From: G965215055 sp965242685
GTDB taxonomy: Bacteria; Pseudomonadota; Gammaproteobacteria; UBA4575
Length of the DNA: 64,000 nt
Assembly: GCA_965242685.1 (NCBI GenBank)
Contig: OZ251487.1
Coordinates: 310,001-374,000, forward strand
Direction of reading: 5' to 3'
Below the pieces are notes generated by a model that saw nothing but the letters and a program-made list of their open reading frames with translations, made no database searches and was not told where the DNA came from. Shown piece by piece: positions 53,600 through 62,882 of the stretch (the stretch's first letter is position 1; each line of letters begins with the position of its first letter). A program made the translations under genes and the position numbers.

Positions 53600-54784
53600 T
53601 CAAGACACTGTAGCTTCTTCCACACACACCGCGTGGATCATCTTTTTCAGTATCTCGACGGTCGGTTGGATGGCCGCAAGCGCGATCCATTCGTTCGGCT
53701 GGTGCGCCTGATCAATCGATCCCGGCCCGAAGATGACGGTCTCCATCCCCATCGCATTGAAAAAGGGCGCCTCCGTGCCGAACGAGACGGCTTGTGCCGA
53801 TTTGCCGGCGTATTGCTCCGCCAACGCGACGATGATCGAGTCTTCGGGGGTTGCGAATGCGGGGATGCCCGCAAACAAGGGCTTGCATTCACAACGCAGG
53901 CCGCGCGCCGCGGCCACCTTGCGAACGCACTCGCGCAGGGCGTCCCGCAGGGGTTCAATTTTCATGCCCGGCAGCGGCCGCACGTCGATATGCAGTTCGC
54001 ACTTCGCACAGATCTGGTTGGCGCCGTCGCCACCGTGAATATGGCCGAAATTCAGGGTCGGGATGGGGACGATGAAGTCGTGGTTGACGTGTTTTTCGGC
54101 AAGCTCCCGCCTAAATTGTCGTAGCGCCTTCAGCACCTCGTACATGCCGTCCAGCGCACTGTTACCCAGGTCGGGATCGCTGGCGTGTCCCGCCTGTCCG
54201 TGCAGCGTAACGGCCTCCATGAATACGCCCTTGTGTTGACGGATCGGCGTCAGGTCGGTCGGCTCGCCGATCACGCAGTAGCGCCCCGGTCTGTTGCCTC
54301 GTTCGGCCAGGGTACGCGCGCCCTGCATGGTGCTTTCTTCGTCGGCGGTGGCGACGAGGGTCAACGGTTGCTTGAGATCCGCCGCCGTGAACTCCCGGGC
54401 GGCCTCGATGGCAATCGCCATAAAGGTCTTCATGTCCGCGCTACCCAAGCCGTAGATCCTGCCATTTTTTTCTACCGCCTCAAACGGGTCGGTATCCCAG
54501 CCGGTCGGGTCGTAATTGACGGTATCGGTATGGCCGGCCAGCACCAGCCCCTCGCCGCCCTCGCCGAGACGGGCGATCAGGTTGGCCTTGCCTTTAGTAT
54601 GAGAGGATGGGGTAGAGGAGGCACAGGGGACGATCTCGATCTGGAAGCCGATGTCGTTTAGCCAGTTTGCCAGGCAGTCGATGACCGGGCGGTTGCTCAT
54701 GTCGTGTTGCGCCCGTGCGCTGCTGACGGAAGGAATGGAGATCAGCTTTGCAACCATTTCACGCAGTGTCGGCGACGTGGTCAT
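53600..54784 (-). CDS. argE: Acetylornithine deacetylase
   Basis: A 394-residue M20-family di-zinc amidohydrolase that removes acetate from N-acetylornithine in arginine synthesis. Metal-binding segments LAGHTDTVN, GLGSADMKTFMA (ligand Asp), ATADEESTMQG (general base Glu and ligand) and CVIGEPT are present, and the last ligand His lies in DQAHQPNEW. The ATG lies within the first unit of a 52-base tandem repeat that extends upstream. No clear ribosome-binding site. Confidence 0.93.
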   Translation of the reverse strand: MTTSPTLREMVAKLISIPSVSSARAQHDMSNRPVIDCLANWLNDIGFQIEIVPCASSTPSSHTKGKANLIARLGEGGEGLVLAGHTDTVNYDPTGWDTDPFEAVEKNGRIYGLGSADMKTFMAIAIEAAREFTAADLKQPLTLVATADEESTMQGARTLAERGNRPGRYCVIGEPTDLTPIRQHKGVFMEAVTLHGQAGHASDPDLGNSALDGMYEVLKALRQFRRELAEKHVNHDFIVPIPTLNFGHIHGGDGANQICAKCELHIDVRPLPGMKIEPLRDALRECVRKVAAARGLRCECKPLFAGIPAFATPEDSIIVALAEQYAGKSAQAVSFGTEAPFFNAMGMETVIFGPGSIDQAHQPNEWIALAAIQPTVEILKKMIHAVCVEEATVS

Positions 54785-54912
54785 GCGGCGGGGTGGTTAG
54801 TCATTTAATTTCACGCAGTGTCGTCAATGTAGTCATGTGGTAGGGTGGCTGGTCATTTAATTTTGCGCAGTGTCGTTGATGTGATTATGCGGTAGAGTTT
54901 CGGCTCATTTAT
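54757..54912. repeat. Three 52-base tandem repeats covering the argE start
   Basis: Units begin at 54757, 54809 and 54861, each starting TTT(C/T)(A/G)CGCAGTGTCG and ending near a CATTTAA. The first covers the first nine codons of argE and its start; the others are diverged copies between argE and mtdA, the third fading at the mtdA stop. The period is not a multiple of 3 and the copies do not extend a reading frame. Confidence 0.85.
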
Positions 54913-55790
54913 TCCATTTTCGGGTAAATTTTTTCCGCGATCCGATAAATTTTTTCCACGTCCAGTAGCCGGTCGTTGGTCTCAAACAGTTTGGCGATAC
55001 AGGCGCGGTGCAGCCTGAGTTTTAGTGCGCCGATCCCGATCCCCCCGAAGATCTTCTTGTCAAAGCGCGGGGTATTCTTGTCCATCATGTCGATGCCCTC
55101 AAGGCCCAAGGGCGGCGCGGTATTTACATCGGCAAGCAATTCAAGGGTAGGGTGGTGTTGCCACTGACGCGCCTCTAATAGTTGCACGCCGGCCTTGCCG
55201 GCGGCAAACACGATGTGGGCGCCGTCCAGGGCGGCGTCAATGGTGTCGGGGCTGTCGGCTTGCAGGGGCGACAGGGTTACGCCGAAGCGTTTTTCCATCG
55301 CCTCACAGACGCGGGCGGAGCGGTCTTGTTGGCGCGAGGTCAGGCGCACCCGCGCACCGTTTTTTGCCAGCAGTACCGCGGCGCGTTGGCCTACCGGACC
55401 GGTACCCGCCAGCACCACCGCGGTCTTGTCTTGTAACGGGGCGGCCCTGCTCAACAGGGCGACGCCGGCCGCGGCGGTGGTATTGCAGCCGTTGCTGTCC
55501 AGCATCACCGAAACCCGAAAGCCCTGAAAGAATTGCGCCTGTACGGCCTGAAAGAGCTTTTCGCCCGCCTCGAGGTCGCTGCCGCCGATAAAGATGGCGG
55601 TATTTTTTTTGTCTTTGGGCGCACGCGTGTAGATGACGCCTTCAACCGGGCCTTTGCAGTTGTGTTCGGTTACGCCGGCCAGTTGGGTGACGTGATCGGC
55701 GCCCCCGTCGTAGGCGACGACCGAATCGAATGTGCTGGAAATTTGATCAGTGTCAAAGTGGTACAGCAGTTTTTTCACAGTCACGCTCAT
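54909..55790 (-). CDS. mtdA: MtdA-type NADP-dependent methylene-tetrahydropterin dehydrogenase
   Basis: A 293-residue enzyme that oxidises methylene-tetrahydrofolate (and methylene-H4MPT) in C1 metabolism. VVAYDGGADHVTQLAGV, VSVMLDSNGCNTTAAAGVAL, the Rossmann VVLAGTGPVGQRAAVLLA and KLRLHRACIAKLFET match MtdA as I remember it. MtdB is the alternative. It lies 12 bases after ppc and is the last serine-cycle gene of the run. Confidence 0.92.
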   Translation of the reverse strand: MSVTVKKLLYHFDTDQISSTFDSVVAYDGGADHVTQLAGVTEHNCKGPVEGVIYTRAPKDKKNTAIFIGGSDLEAGEKLFQAVQAQFFQGFRVSVMLDSNGCNTTAAAGVALLSRAAPLQDKTAVVLAGTGPVGQRAAVLLAKNGARVRLTSRQQDRSARVCEAMEKRFGVTLSPLQADSPDTIDAALDGAHIVFAAGKAGVQLLEARQWQHHPTLELLADVNTAPPLGLEGIDMMDKNTPRFDKKIFGGIGIGALKLRLHRACIAKLFETNDRLLDVEKIYRIAEKIYPKME

Positions 55791-55802
55791 CGTTCGGGCG
55801 TA

Positions 55803-58598
55803 CTAGCCCGTGCTGCCGATACCGGCGGCGACACAGTTGATGGACAGCAGCAATGGGATCAATACCTCTTGTTTGGTTTGATTGTTGAGTTTTCCACGGC
55901 GGAATTTTTTCAGCAGCTCGACTTGCCTCATGCCGATCTGAGTGAGTGCCTCCAGGCGCCTGAAGAAGTGCCGTTTGAAATTGGGAAAGCGGTCGCATAG
56001 CTGGTCTTCCCCAGTGATCTGCAAGACCATCCCGACGGTGCGCTCATATTCCGCCCGGATACAGGCAAAGATGTCTTCGGCATATTGATTGTCGGCGGCC
56101 AGTTCCGCGTACTTTGTCGCCACTTCCAGGTCCACCAGCAGCAGGGTTTTTTCCATGTTGTCCAAGATCAGTCTGAACAGTGCGTGTTGCTCGTATAACT
56201 TTTGTAAAAGCTCTTTGCCCAGGTCGCCGCGTATGTTGACGAATTGTTCAAAGCTGCTGCCTATTCCGTACCAGCCGGGCACCAGGATGCGGTTTTGAGT
56301 CCATGCAAATACCCACGGGATGGCGCGCAGGTCTTCCAGGGTGGCCGCACCGAAACGCCGCGCTGGTCTTGAGCCGATCTTCAGCAGTGCCAGTTCTTCA
56401 ACCGGACTGGCCTGCTGGTAAAAGTCCACCAGGCCGGAACGTTCGATAAGCTGTCGATAGGTGACGTGGGCGGTGCCCGACAGGGCCTCCATCGCCTCGC
56501 TCAGCTCGGCATTGACGCGCTGTTCCGGCGGGTCGTTGTCCGAGGTGAACGTGTGCATCAGTACGCTGGACGCAAGGATCTCCATCTGTTCTTCGGCGAA
56601 GCCGCGGTTTGCGTATTTGTAAGAGGCGACTTCGCCTTGTTCGGTCACGCGCATGCGTCCGCCGATGGTGCCGGCCGGTTGTGCGGCGACGGCACGCCCG
56701 CTGGGAGCACCGCCGCGGCTGACCGATCCTCCGCGCCCGTGAAAGAATGAAATGGGCAGCTTATGTTTTTTTCCCGTTTCGTGGAGTTGCGTTTGCGCCT
56801 TACTGATGACCCAGTTGGAGGTAAAAAAACCGCCTTCCTTGTTTGAATCGGAATAGCCCACCATCACTTCCTGCGCGCCGCCATGTTTGCGGATGGTGCG
56901 GCGGATGAAGGCATACTCCAGCAATTCATGCAGGATGGTCGGCCCGTTTTCCAGGTCTTTGATGGTTTCCAGCAGGGGCACCACCATGATCCGGCAGGCG
57001 TCCAGGCCGTCCGCATCGGTGAACAGCCCGACATACTTTGCCAGCAGGTAGACGCCGAGCACATCGGTGGAAGTTTGCGTCATGCTCAATATGAAGACGC
57101 CGAATGTGTTGGGATCCAGCTTGTTTTGATAATGCCCGACTTGTCTCAGCATCGCTATGACGGCCTTTGACCGTGCCGAGAAGTGTTCGAAGTAGGGCAC
57201 TACGCGCAAGGGCTGCATAAGCTCCCTGACGATCCATTCCCGCCATTGTTGGGAGGTGAATGCGGGGATATCGAGGTGTGTTTTCTGGTGTAGCGCCTGC
57301 CAGATTTCCGCCAATACCGAGTTGATTACAGTGGTGTTTTCGCGGATGTCCAGGCTGACCGTGCGAAACCCGAACGTCTCTACCATATGACGCAACGGGC
57401 GCACGTTGGTGGCGCTTAAATGTTCGCATTGTGAGCCGATCAAGCCCTGTTCCAGCGTTTTCAGATCGGCAACCAGATCGGTGGCCTGGCGATAGGCGAT
57501 AGGCGATTTGCCGGGATCGTCGATATTTTCCTGTGTGGCGTCGAGGTGTTGCACCATGCCGCGCAGATATTGGCGAAAGATCTCCCCCGGGTTACGTTTT
57601 GAGAACGTTTTCCCCTTGCCGAGTGCCTTCATCTTTTTTTGCAGGGCGCGAGTGAACTCGTCCGTGACGTTTACCGAATGGTCGGCGATACTTAATTTTG
57701 CGCCGAGTCGGGAAACATCCCGACGGTAGCGCCTCAGGCACGTCTCGGCGCCGGCGCGTATGGTGGCCGCCGTGACCTCGGTGGTGATGTTGGGATTGCC
57801 GTCTCGGTCGCCGCCGATCCAGGAGCCGAAACGAAACAGGGGCGGGGTATTAAATCGGTGCCGTGGATAGGCCTGCTCCAGTGCCCGATCCAGTTCACGA
57901 TAGAATTGCATAGTGCCGTCGAACAGGGATTCGACGAAAAAATGCAGCCCCCAGGCCACCTCTTGGGTGACGGTGGGTTTTTGCAGACGGATTTCGCCGG
58001 TCAGCCACAGCAGGTCGATCTCGTTGCGCAATTCATCGATCAGGTCATCGCGTTCGCCGGGCGTCCATCGTTCCAGCTCCAGTTGTTTAAGGAGTATGTA
58101 GATGCGCCGGTGGATCTCCTGCACGGTGGCGCGCTTGGCCTCGGTGGGATGGGCGGTGATCACCGGACAGATATGGCTATTGTCCAGCACGTCCTGCACC
58201 TTTTCGGCGGGGACGCCGTTTTGTGCCGCCGTAGAAAACGTATACGAGAACGTTCCGGGCACCCGTTCGCGGCTATGTTCCTTCTCGATTTGGCGGCGCT
58301 GCCGTATCATCGCGTTTTGCTCGGCGATGCTCAACAGTTGAAACCAGATCCCGTAGGCCTCGAAGATATACAGGGCGTGGTCGTCACCGCTGCCGCGCAC
58401 CTCTTTTTTACCCGCCAGCACGGGTTCTATATCGGGTTGGCGCGCGCGTATGACATCCAGTAGTTGTTGATGGAGTAGGCCTACCAGCCGGTCTTCGTGG
58501 CTGGTGGCCGGTTCAATGATAGTGCGGCCCGATGCGACCCGGGTGAGTTGTGCCCATGAGAGCGGCGTGGCGTCATTCATGTTGACGGCGAGGGACAC
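55803..58598 (-). CDS. ppc: Phosphoenolpyruvate carboxylase
   Basis: A 931-residue enzyme that fixes bicarbonate to PEP, giving oxaloacetate for the serine cycle. Catalytic segments TAHPTEAKR, GSWIGGDRDGNPN, GYSDSNKEGG and FFHGRGGSVSRGG are present. The GTG at 58598 is the furthest plausible start; the ATG at 58580 (MNDATPLSW) is equally reasonable. It lies 99 bases after hprA, with a GTCACC/GGTGAC palindrome in the gap (58652-58665). Confidence 0.95.
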   Translation of the reverse strand: MSLAVNMNDATPLSWAQLTRVASGRTIIEPATSHEDRLVGLLHQQLLDVIRARQPDIEPVLAGKKEVRGSGDDHALYIFEAYGIWFQLLSIAEQNAMIRQRRQIEKEHSRERVPGTFSYTFSTAAQNGVPAEKVQDVLDNSHICPVITAHPTEAKRATVQEIHRRIYILLKQLELERWTPGERDDLIDELRNEIDLLWLTGEIRLQKPTVTQEVAWGLHFFVESLFDGTMQFYRELDRALEQAYPRHRFNTPPLFRFGSWIGGDRDGNPNITTEVTAATIRAGAETCLRRYRRDVSRLGAKLSIADHSVNVTDEFTRALQKKMKALGKGKTFSKRNPGEIFRQYLRGMVQHLDATQENIDDPGKSPIAYRQATDLVADLKTLEQGLIGSQCEHLSATNVRPLRHMVETFGFRTVSLDIRENTTVINSVLAEIWQALHQKTHLDIPAFTSQQWREWIVRELMQPLRVVPYFEHFSARSKAVIAMLRQVGHYQNKLDPNTFGVFILSMTQTSTDVLGVYLLAKYVGLFTDADGLDACRIMVVPLLETIKDLENGPTILHELLEYAFIRRTIRKHGGAQEVMVGYSDSNKEGGFFTSNWVISKAQTQLHETGKKHKLPISFFHGRGGSVSRGGAPSGRAVAAQPAGTIGGRMRVTEQGEVASYKYANRGFAEEQMEILASSVLMHTFTSDNDPPEQRVNAELSEAMEALSGTAHVTYRQLIERSGLVDFYQQASPVEELALLKIGSRPARRFGAATLEDLRAIPWVFAWTQNRILVPGWYGIGSSFEQFVNIRGDLGKELLQKLYEQHALFRLILDNMEKTLLLVDLEVATKYAELAADNQYAEDIFACIRAEYERTVGMVLQITGEDQLCDRFPNFKRHFFRRLEALTQIGMRQVELLKKFRRGKLNNQTKQEVLIPLLLSINCVAAGIGSTG

Positions 58599-58697
58599 AC
58601 GGGTGAAGCCCTCGCGGGAGTCGTCTGTACGGACTTGTCGTCACTCTTGCTGTCACCGGGGTGACCGGCTCGTCGTGACCATGACGCTATTCGGCGG

Positions 58698-59669
58698 CTA
58701 GACCAGCTTGTCCCCGGGGGTTTCGCCGGCCTCAAACGCCGCCAGGTTTGCCAGCACGCGGTTGCCCATCGCGATGCGCGTCTCTTTCGATGCGCTGCCC
58801 AGGTGCGGCAGCAGCACGGCATTTTCAAGCGTAAGAAACCGTTCATCCAGGTTGGGTTCGCCTTCAAACACGTCCAGTCCGGCGCCCGCAATCGTACCGT
58901 TTTGCAGGGCCTCGATCAGCGCCTGGTTGTCCACCACGTCGCCGCGTGCGGAATTGATCAAAAATGCCGAGGGCCTCATCTTTGCCAGGCTTTCTTTGTT
59001 CAGCAGGTGGTAGGTGTCTTTACCGCCCGGACAGTGGATCGAGACAAAGTCGGCGTTTGCCAAGACCTCGTCGATGGTGTCGCACTGTACGGCGTCAAAC
59101 TCCCTGACCACCTCCGGCAGCGGCGGGTAGGGGTCTGAAAAGATGATCTTCATGCCGAAGCCGTGATGGGCGCGTTTTGCCATCGCCTGGGCGATGCGTC
59201 CCATGCCGATCAGCCCCAGGGTCTTGCCCGTCACTTTGGTCGCCAGCATGTGGGTGGGACGCCAGCCACTCCAGGCTTTTGCGCGCAGATGGCGTTCGCC
59301 TTCGGCGGTGCGCCGGGCGACGGTCAGCATCAGCGTCATGGCGATGTCGGCGGTGCAATCGGTGAGCACCTCGGGCGTATTGGTAACGGTCAGGCCGCGC
59401 GCCTTAGCCGCGTCCAGATCGATGTGATTGAAACCCACGCCGAAATTACCGATAAAGCGGGCGCGCAGGGGTTCCGCGCTCAACACCTCCGCGTCTATCG
59501 GATCGGTGACGGTGGGCAGGAAGGCGTCGCAACTCCCCAATGCCTCTTTCATCTCGTCTTTGGTCATGGCGGTGTCGGTCTCATTCAGCCGCGCGTCATA
59601 TTTTTCCTTGAGTGTCGCCTCGACTTCGGCCGGCCAGGCGCGCGAGACGATGACTTTTAGTTTACTCAT
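58698..59669 (-). CDS. hprA: Hydroxypyruvate reductase (D-glycerate dehydrogenase)
   Basis: A 323-residue D-2-hydroxyacid dehydrogenase that reduces hydroxypyruvate to glycerate in the serine cycle. The Rossmann motif GLIGMGRIAQAMA, the catalytic NSARGDVVDNQAL and the histidine in LLPHLGSAS are present. The family also includes glyoxylate reductase and phosphoglycerate dehydrogenase; its place between mtkB and ppc supports this role. It starts 12 bases after mtkB. Confidence 0.92.
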   Translation of the reverse strand: MSKLKVIVSRAWPAEVEATLKEKYDARLNETDTAMTKDEMKEALGSCDAFLPTVTDPIDAEVLSAEPLRARFIGNFGVGFNHIDLDAAKARGLTVTNTPEVLTDCTADIAMTLMLTVARRTAEGERHLRAKAWSGWRPTHMLATKVTGKTLGLIGMGRIAQAMAKRAHHGFGMKIIFSDPYPPLPEVVREFDAVQCDTIDEVLANADFVSIHCPGGKDTYHLLNKESLAKMRPSAFLINSARGDVVDNQALIEALQNGTIAGAGLDVFEGEPNLDERFLTLENAVLLPHLGSASKETRIAMGNRVLANLAAFEAGETPGDKLV

Positions 59670-59681
59670 GTCACGTTTCTC

Positions 59682-60572
59682 CTAAGCGATGTCCCGCATG
59701 ACCTTTTCCACCGTCGAGCCGATCTCGGACGGATTGGGCGCCACGGCCACCCCCGCTTGTTGCAGGATTTCCGCTTTTTCCGCCGCGCTTTCACCTTTTC
59801 CGGAGATGATGGCGCCGGCGTGCCCCATGCGGCGGCCTTTGGGCGCCGTGAGGCCGGCGATGTACGCCACCAACGGCTTGGTCATGTGGTCTTTGAAATA
59901 TTCCGCCGCCTCGGCCTCCTGAGGGCCGCCGATCTCGCCGATCATCATGACGGCCTTGGTGTCGGGGTCTTGTTCGAACAACTCGAGGATGTCCTGGTGG
60001 GAGCAGCCGTTGATGGGATCGCCGCCGATCCCCACGCTGGTACTGATACCGATGCCGAGTGCCTTCATTTGCGAGGCGGCCTCATAGCCCAGCGTACCCG
60101 AGCGCGCCACCACTCCGACGCTGCCTTCCATGTAAATGTGGCCGGGCATGATTCCCAGCAGGCATTTCCCGGGGCTGATGGTGCCGGCGCAATTCGGGCC
60201 GGTGAGCCGCATTCGGTCTTCCTTTTTATAGCGAAACATATAGCGTTTTACCCGCATCATATCCTGTGCGGGAATGCCGTCGGTGATGGCCACACAGGTC
60301 TTGATACCCGCATCGGCGGCCTCCATGATGGAATCGGCGGCAAATGCGGCGGGGACGAAGACGATACTGGCCGTCGCGTCGGTCTCGCCGACCGCCTCTT
60401 TCATGGTATTGAAAACCGGCAGCCCCAGGTGGGTTTGTCCCCCCTTGCCGGGGGTCACTCCGCCGACTACGTTGGTGCCGTATTCGCGCATTTCCTCGGC
60501 GTGAAAAGTGCCGATCTTACCGGTAAAACCCTGCACCAGTACCTTAGTGGTGTCGTCAATCATTATTGTCAT
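59682..60572 (-). CDS. mtkB: Malate-CoA ligase alpha subunit (SucD-like)
   Basis: A 296-residue CoA-binding alpha subunit that, with MtkA, makes malyl-CoA from malate, ATP and CoA. The CoA-binding N-terminus (VLVQGFTGKIGTFHAEEM), GPNCAG and the phosphohistidine segment MGHAGAIISGKGESAAEKAEIL are present. SucD of succinyl-CoA synthetase is the close relative; the adjacent malyl-CoA lyase gene points to malate. It lies 17 bases after mtkA. Confidence 0.93.
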   Translation of the reverse strand: MTIMIDDTTKVLVQGFTGKIGTFHAEEMREYGTNVVGGVTPGKGGQTHLGLPVFNTMKEAVGETDATASIVFVPAAFAADSIMEAADAGIKTCVAITDGIPAQDMMRVKRYMFRYKKEDRMRLTGPNCAGTISPGKCLLGIMPGHIYMEGSVGVVARSGTLGYEAASQMKALGIGISTSVGIGGDPINGCSHQDILELFEQDPDTKAVMMIGEIGGPQEAEAAEYFKDHMTKPLVAYIAGLTAPKGRRMGHAGAIISGKGESAAEKAEILQQAGVAVAPNPSEIGSTVEKVMRDIA

Positions 60573-60589
60573 GTTGTTCTCCTGATCCG

Positions 60590-61768
60590 TTAGGCGGCTT
60601 CGACGACGCGATTGCGTTCCGCCACCACTTTTGTTGCCGCTTCCGCCAAGGTGTCGGCGGTAATGATCGGATGTCCGCTATCGGCCAGCATTTGCATGCC
60701 TTTTTCCACGTTTGTTCCGGAAAGGCGCACCACCACCGGCACTTTCACCTCCAATTTATCAAAGGCCTGGATGACGCCTTCGGCGATCCAGTCACAGCGA
60801 TTGATACCGGCGAAAATATTGACCAGCATAGTCTTTACGCTGTCATCGTTGAGCACCAGCCTGAAGGCCTTGGTGACGCGGTCGGGCGAGGCGCCGCCGC
60901 CGATGTCCAGGAAGTTGGCCGGCTCGCCGCCCTTGTGCTTGATCATGTCCATGGTGGCCATGGCCAGGCCGGCGCCGTTGATCATGCAGCCGATGTCGCC
61001 GTCCAGTCCCACGTAGCTGAGTCCGCGGTCGGAGGCCGCCGTTTCACGCGGGTCCTCCTGCGACTTGTCGCGCAATTCGGAAATATTGGGACGCCTGAAA
61101 AGGGCGTTGTCGTCAAAGCCCATCTTGGCGTCCAGGGCAAGCAGGCGGTTATCCTTGGTGACCACCAGGGGATTGATCTCCACCATGGTCGCATCCAGGT
61201 TGCGGAAGGCCCGATAGGCGCCCATCAGGGTGTGCACGGTTTGACTGGTCAGATCGGGGTGCAGGCCGATACCGAAGGCGATCTCGCGCGCCTGAAAATC
61301 GCGTAACCCCACGGCCGGTTCCACTTCGATGCGGATGATCGAATCCGGTTTGGTATGCGCCAATTCCTCGATCTCCATACCGCCTTCGGCGGACGTCACG
61401 ATGACCACGCGCTGCTTGTTGCGATCCAGGACGTAGCCGAGATAGATCTCCCTTTCAATATCGGTGGCCTGTTCGATGTACAGGCGGTAGACGATCTTGC
61501 CGGCCGGGCCGGTTTGGTTGGTAATGAGTTTCTTACCCAGCAGTTCGTCGGCGGCGTCCCAGATCTCCGTGTCGTTGTGACAGACCCGGATGCCGCCGGC
61601 CTTGCCGCGCGCGCCGGAATGAATTTGCGCCTTGACTACCCACTTGTGGCCGCCAATTTCTTTGGCGCGATATACGGCTTGTTCGGGGCTGTATGCAAGT
61701 CCGCCCGGCGCGATCCCCACACCGAATTCGGACAGCAGCTCTTTTGCTTGATACTCATGGATATCCAC
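60590..61768 (-). CDS. mtkA: Malate-CoA ligase beta subunit (SucC-like)
   Basis: A 392-residue ATP-grasp beta subunit paired with mtkB downstream. MDIHEYQAKELLSEFGV is the family N-terminus; VVKAQIHSGARGKAGG and the metal-binding EINPLVVT segments are visible. Its specificity for malate rather than succinate rests on the gene cluster. A 147-base gap separates it from mcl upstream and may contain its own promoter. Confidence 0.94.
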   Translation of the reverse strand: MDIHEYQAKELLSEFGVGIAPGGLAYSPEQAVYRAKEIGGHKWVVKAQIHSGARGKAGGIRVCHNDTEIWDAADELLGKKLITNQTGPAGKIVYRLYIEQATDIEREIYLGYVLDRNKQRVVIVTSAEGGMEIEELAHTKPDSIIRIEVEPAVGLRDFQAREIAFGIGLHPDLTSQTVHTLMGAYRAFRNLDATMVEINPLVVTKDNRLLALDAKMGFDDNALFRRPNISELRDKSQEDPRETAASDRGLSYVGLDGDIGCMINGAGLAMATMDMIKHKGGEPANFLDIGGGASPDRVTKAFRLVLNDDSVKTMLVNIFAGINRCDWIAEGVIQAFDKLEVKVPVVVRLSGTNVEKGMQMLADSGHPIITADTLAEAATKVVAERNRVVEAA

Positions 61769-61915
61769 TTGGCAGGTCCTCCCGAGAAGATGGTTTATTT
61801 TTATTTACGGTCAAATACGGTCCCCCGCGGTCTTCGTTCCAGACCTTCTTATAGCTTATTCACGCCCTCTCGACAAACCCTCTTGCGGGGTAGTCTGCCC
61901 CCCGCTTTGTGAAAA

Positions 61916-62857
61916 TCAGGATTTTGCCGCGATGGCATCCGCCGCGCGCACCACGTTTTCGGCCATGCGTGCGGATGCGGCATCGATCATCTTGCCGTCC
62001 AGCGAGGCCGCGCCTTTGCCCTCTCTGGCGGCCTTGTCCAGCTCCTCGAGGATCCTCTTTGCCTTAGTGACTTCCGCCTCTGGCGGGGTGAAGACCTCGT
62101 TGGCCAATTCGATCTGCTTCGGGTGGATCGCCCACTTGCCCTCGATCCCCAGGGCCGCGGCACGACGCGCCGCCAGCAGGTAGCCCTCGGGGTCGTTAAA
62201 ATCACCGAACGGGCCGTCGATGGGGCGCAGGCCGAAGGCGCGGCACGCCACCGTCATACGGGAGATCGCCGCGTGCCATTGATCGCCGGGATAGTCGGGA
62301 TTCAGGCCGCCGATGTTGACCGTGCGGGCGCGGTTGCTGGCGGCATAGTCGGCGACGCCGAAGTGCATCGCCTCCAGGCGCGGGCTGGACGTGGCGATGG
62401 CCTCGACGTTGGCCATGCCCAATGCCGTCTCGATCAGCGCCTCGAGACCGACTTTATTCTCCAACCCCATGGCCTCCTCGATCTGGGTCACCATGGCGTC
62501 CACCATGTAGACGTCGCCGGTCGTGCCCACCTTGGGGATCAGGATGGTGTCCAGCTTGTCGCCGGCCTGTTCCATGACGTCCACCACGTCGCGGTACATA
62601 TAATGGGTATCGAGTCCGTTGATACGCACGGAAACGGTCTTGCCGTTGCCCTTCCAGTCATGCTCTTGCAGTGCCGCGATGACGTTTTTGCGCGCCTGCG
62701 GCTTATCGTCGGGGGCGACGGCGTCTTCCAGGTCGAGAAATACATAATCCGCCGCACAGGTGACGGCCTTCATCATCATCTTCGGATTCGATCCCGGCAC
62801 CGCCAATTCACAGCGTTGCAGACGTAATTGCGCGGGTTTGTATTGCGTGAAGCTCAT
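61916..62857 (-). CDS. mcl: Malyl-CoA lyase
   Basis: A 313-residue HpcH/HpaI- and CitE-related aldolase that splits malyl-CoA into acetyl-CoA and glyoxylate. RCELAVPGSNPKMMMKA, DYVFLDLEDAVAPDDKPQAR, an ETALGMANVE segment and HFGVADYAAS match malyl-CoA lyases. It lies 25 bases after sgaA and is the step that regenerates glyoxylate. Confidence 0.94.
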   Translation of the reverse strand: MSFTQYKPAQLRLQRCELAVPGSNPKMMMKAVTCAADYVFLDLEDAVAPDDKPQARKNVIAALQEHDWKGNGKTVSVRINGLDTHYMYRDVVDVMEQAGDKLDTILIPKVGTTGDVYMVDAMVTQIEEAMGLENKVGLEALIETALGMANVEAIATSSPRLEAMHFGVADYAASNRARTVNIGGLNPDYPGDQWHAAISRMTVACRAFGLRPIDGPFGDFNDPEGYLLAARRAAALGIEGKWAIHPKQIELANEVFTPPEAEVTKAKRILEELDKAAREGKGAASLDGKMIDAASARMAENVVRAADAIAAKS

Positions 62858-62882
62858 AGTGTTTCCTTGCTGGTTTTAACTT

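Noticed and set aside
54757..54912. CRISPR-like array
   Set aside because: The units are contiguous diverged 52-base tandem copies without unique spacers, and no cas gene is present.
61885..61905. Hairpin GCGGGG/CCCCGC between mcl and mtkA as an intrinsic terminator
   Set aside because: There is no T-run after it in the direction of transcription, and mtkA must be expressed downstream; at most a weak attenuating structure.
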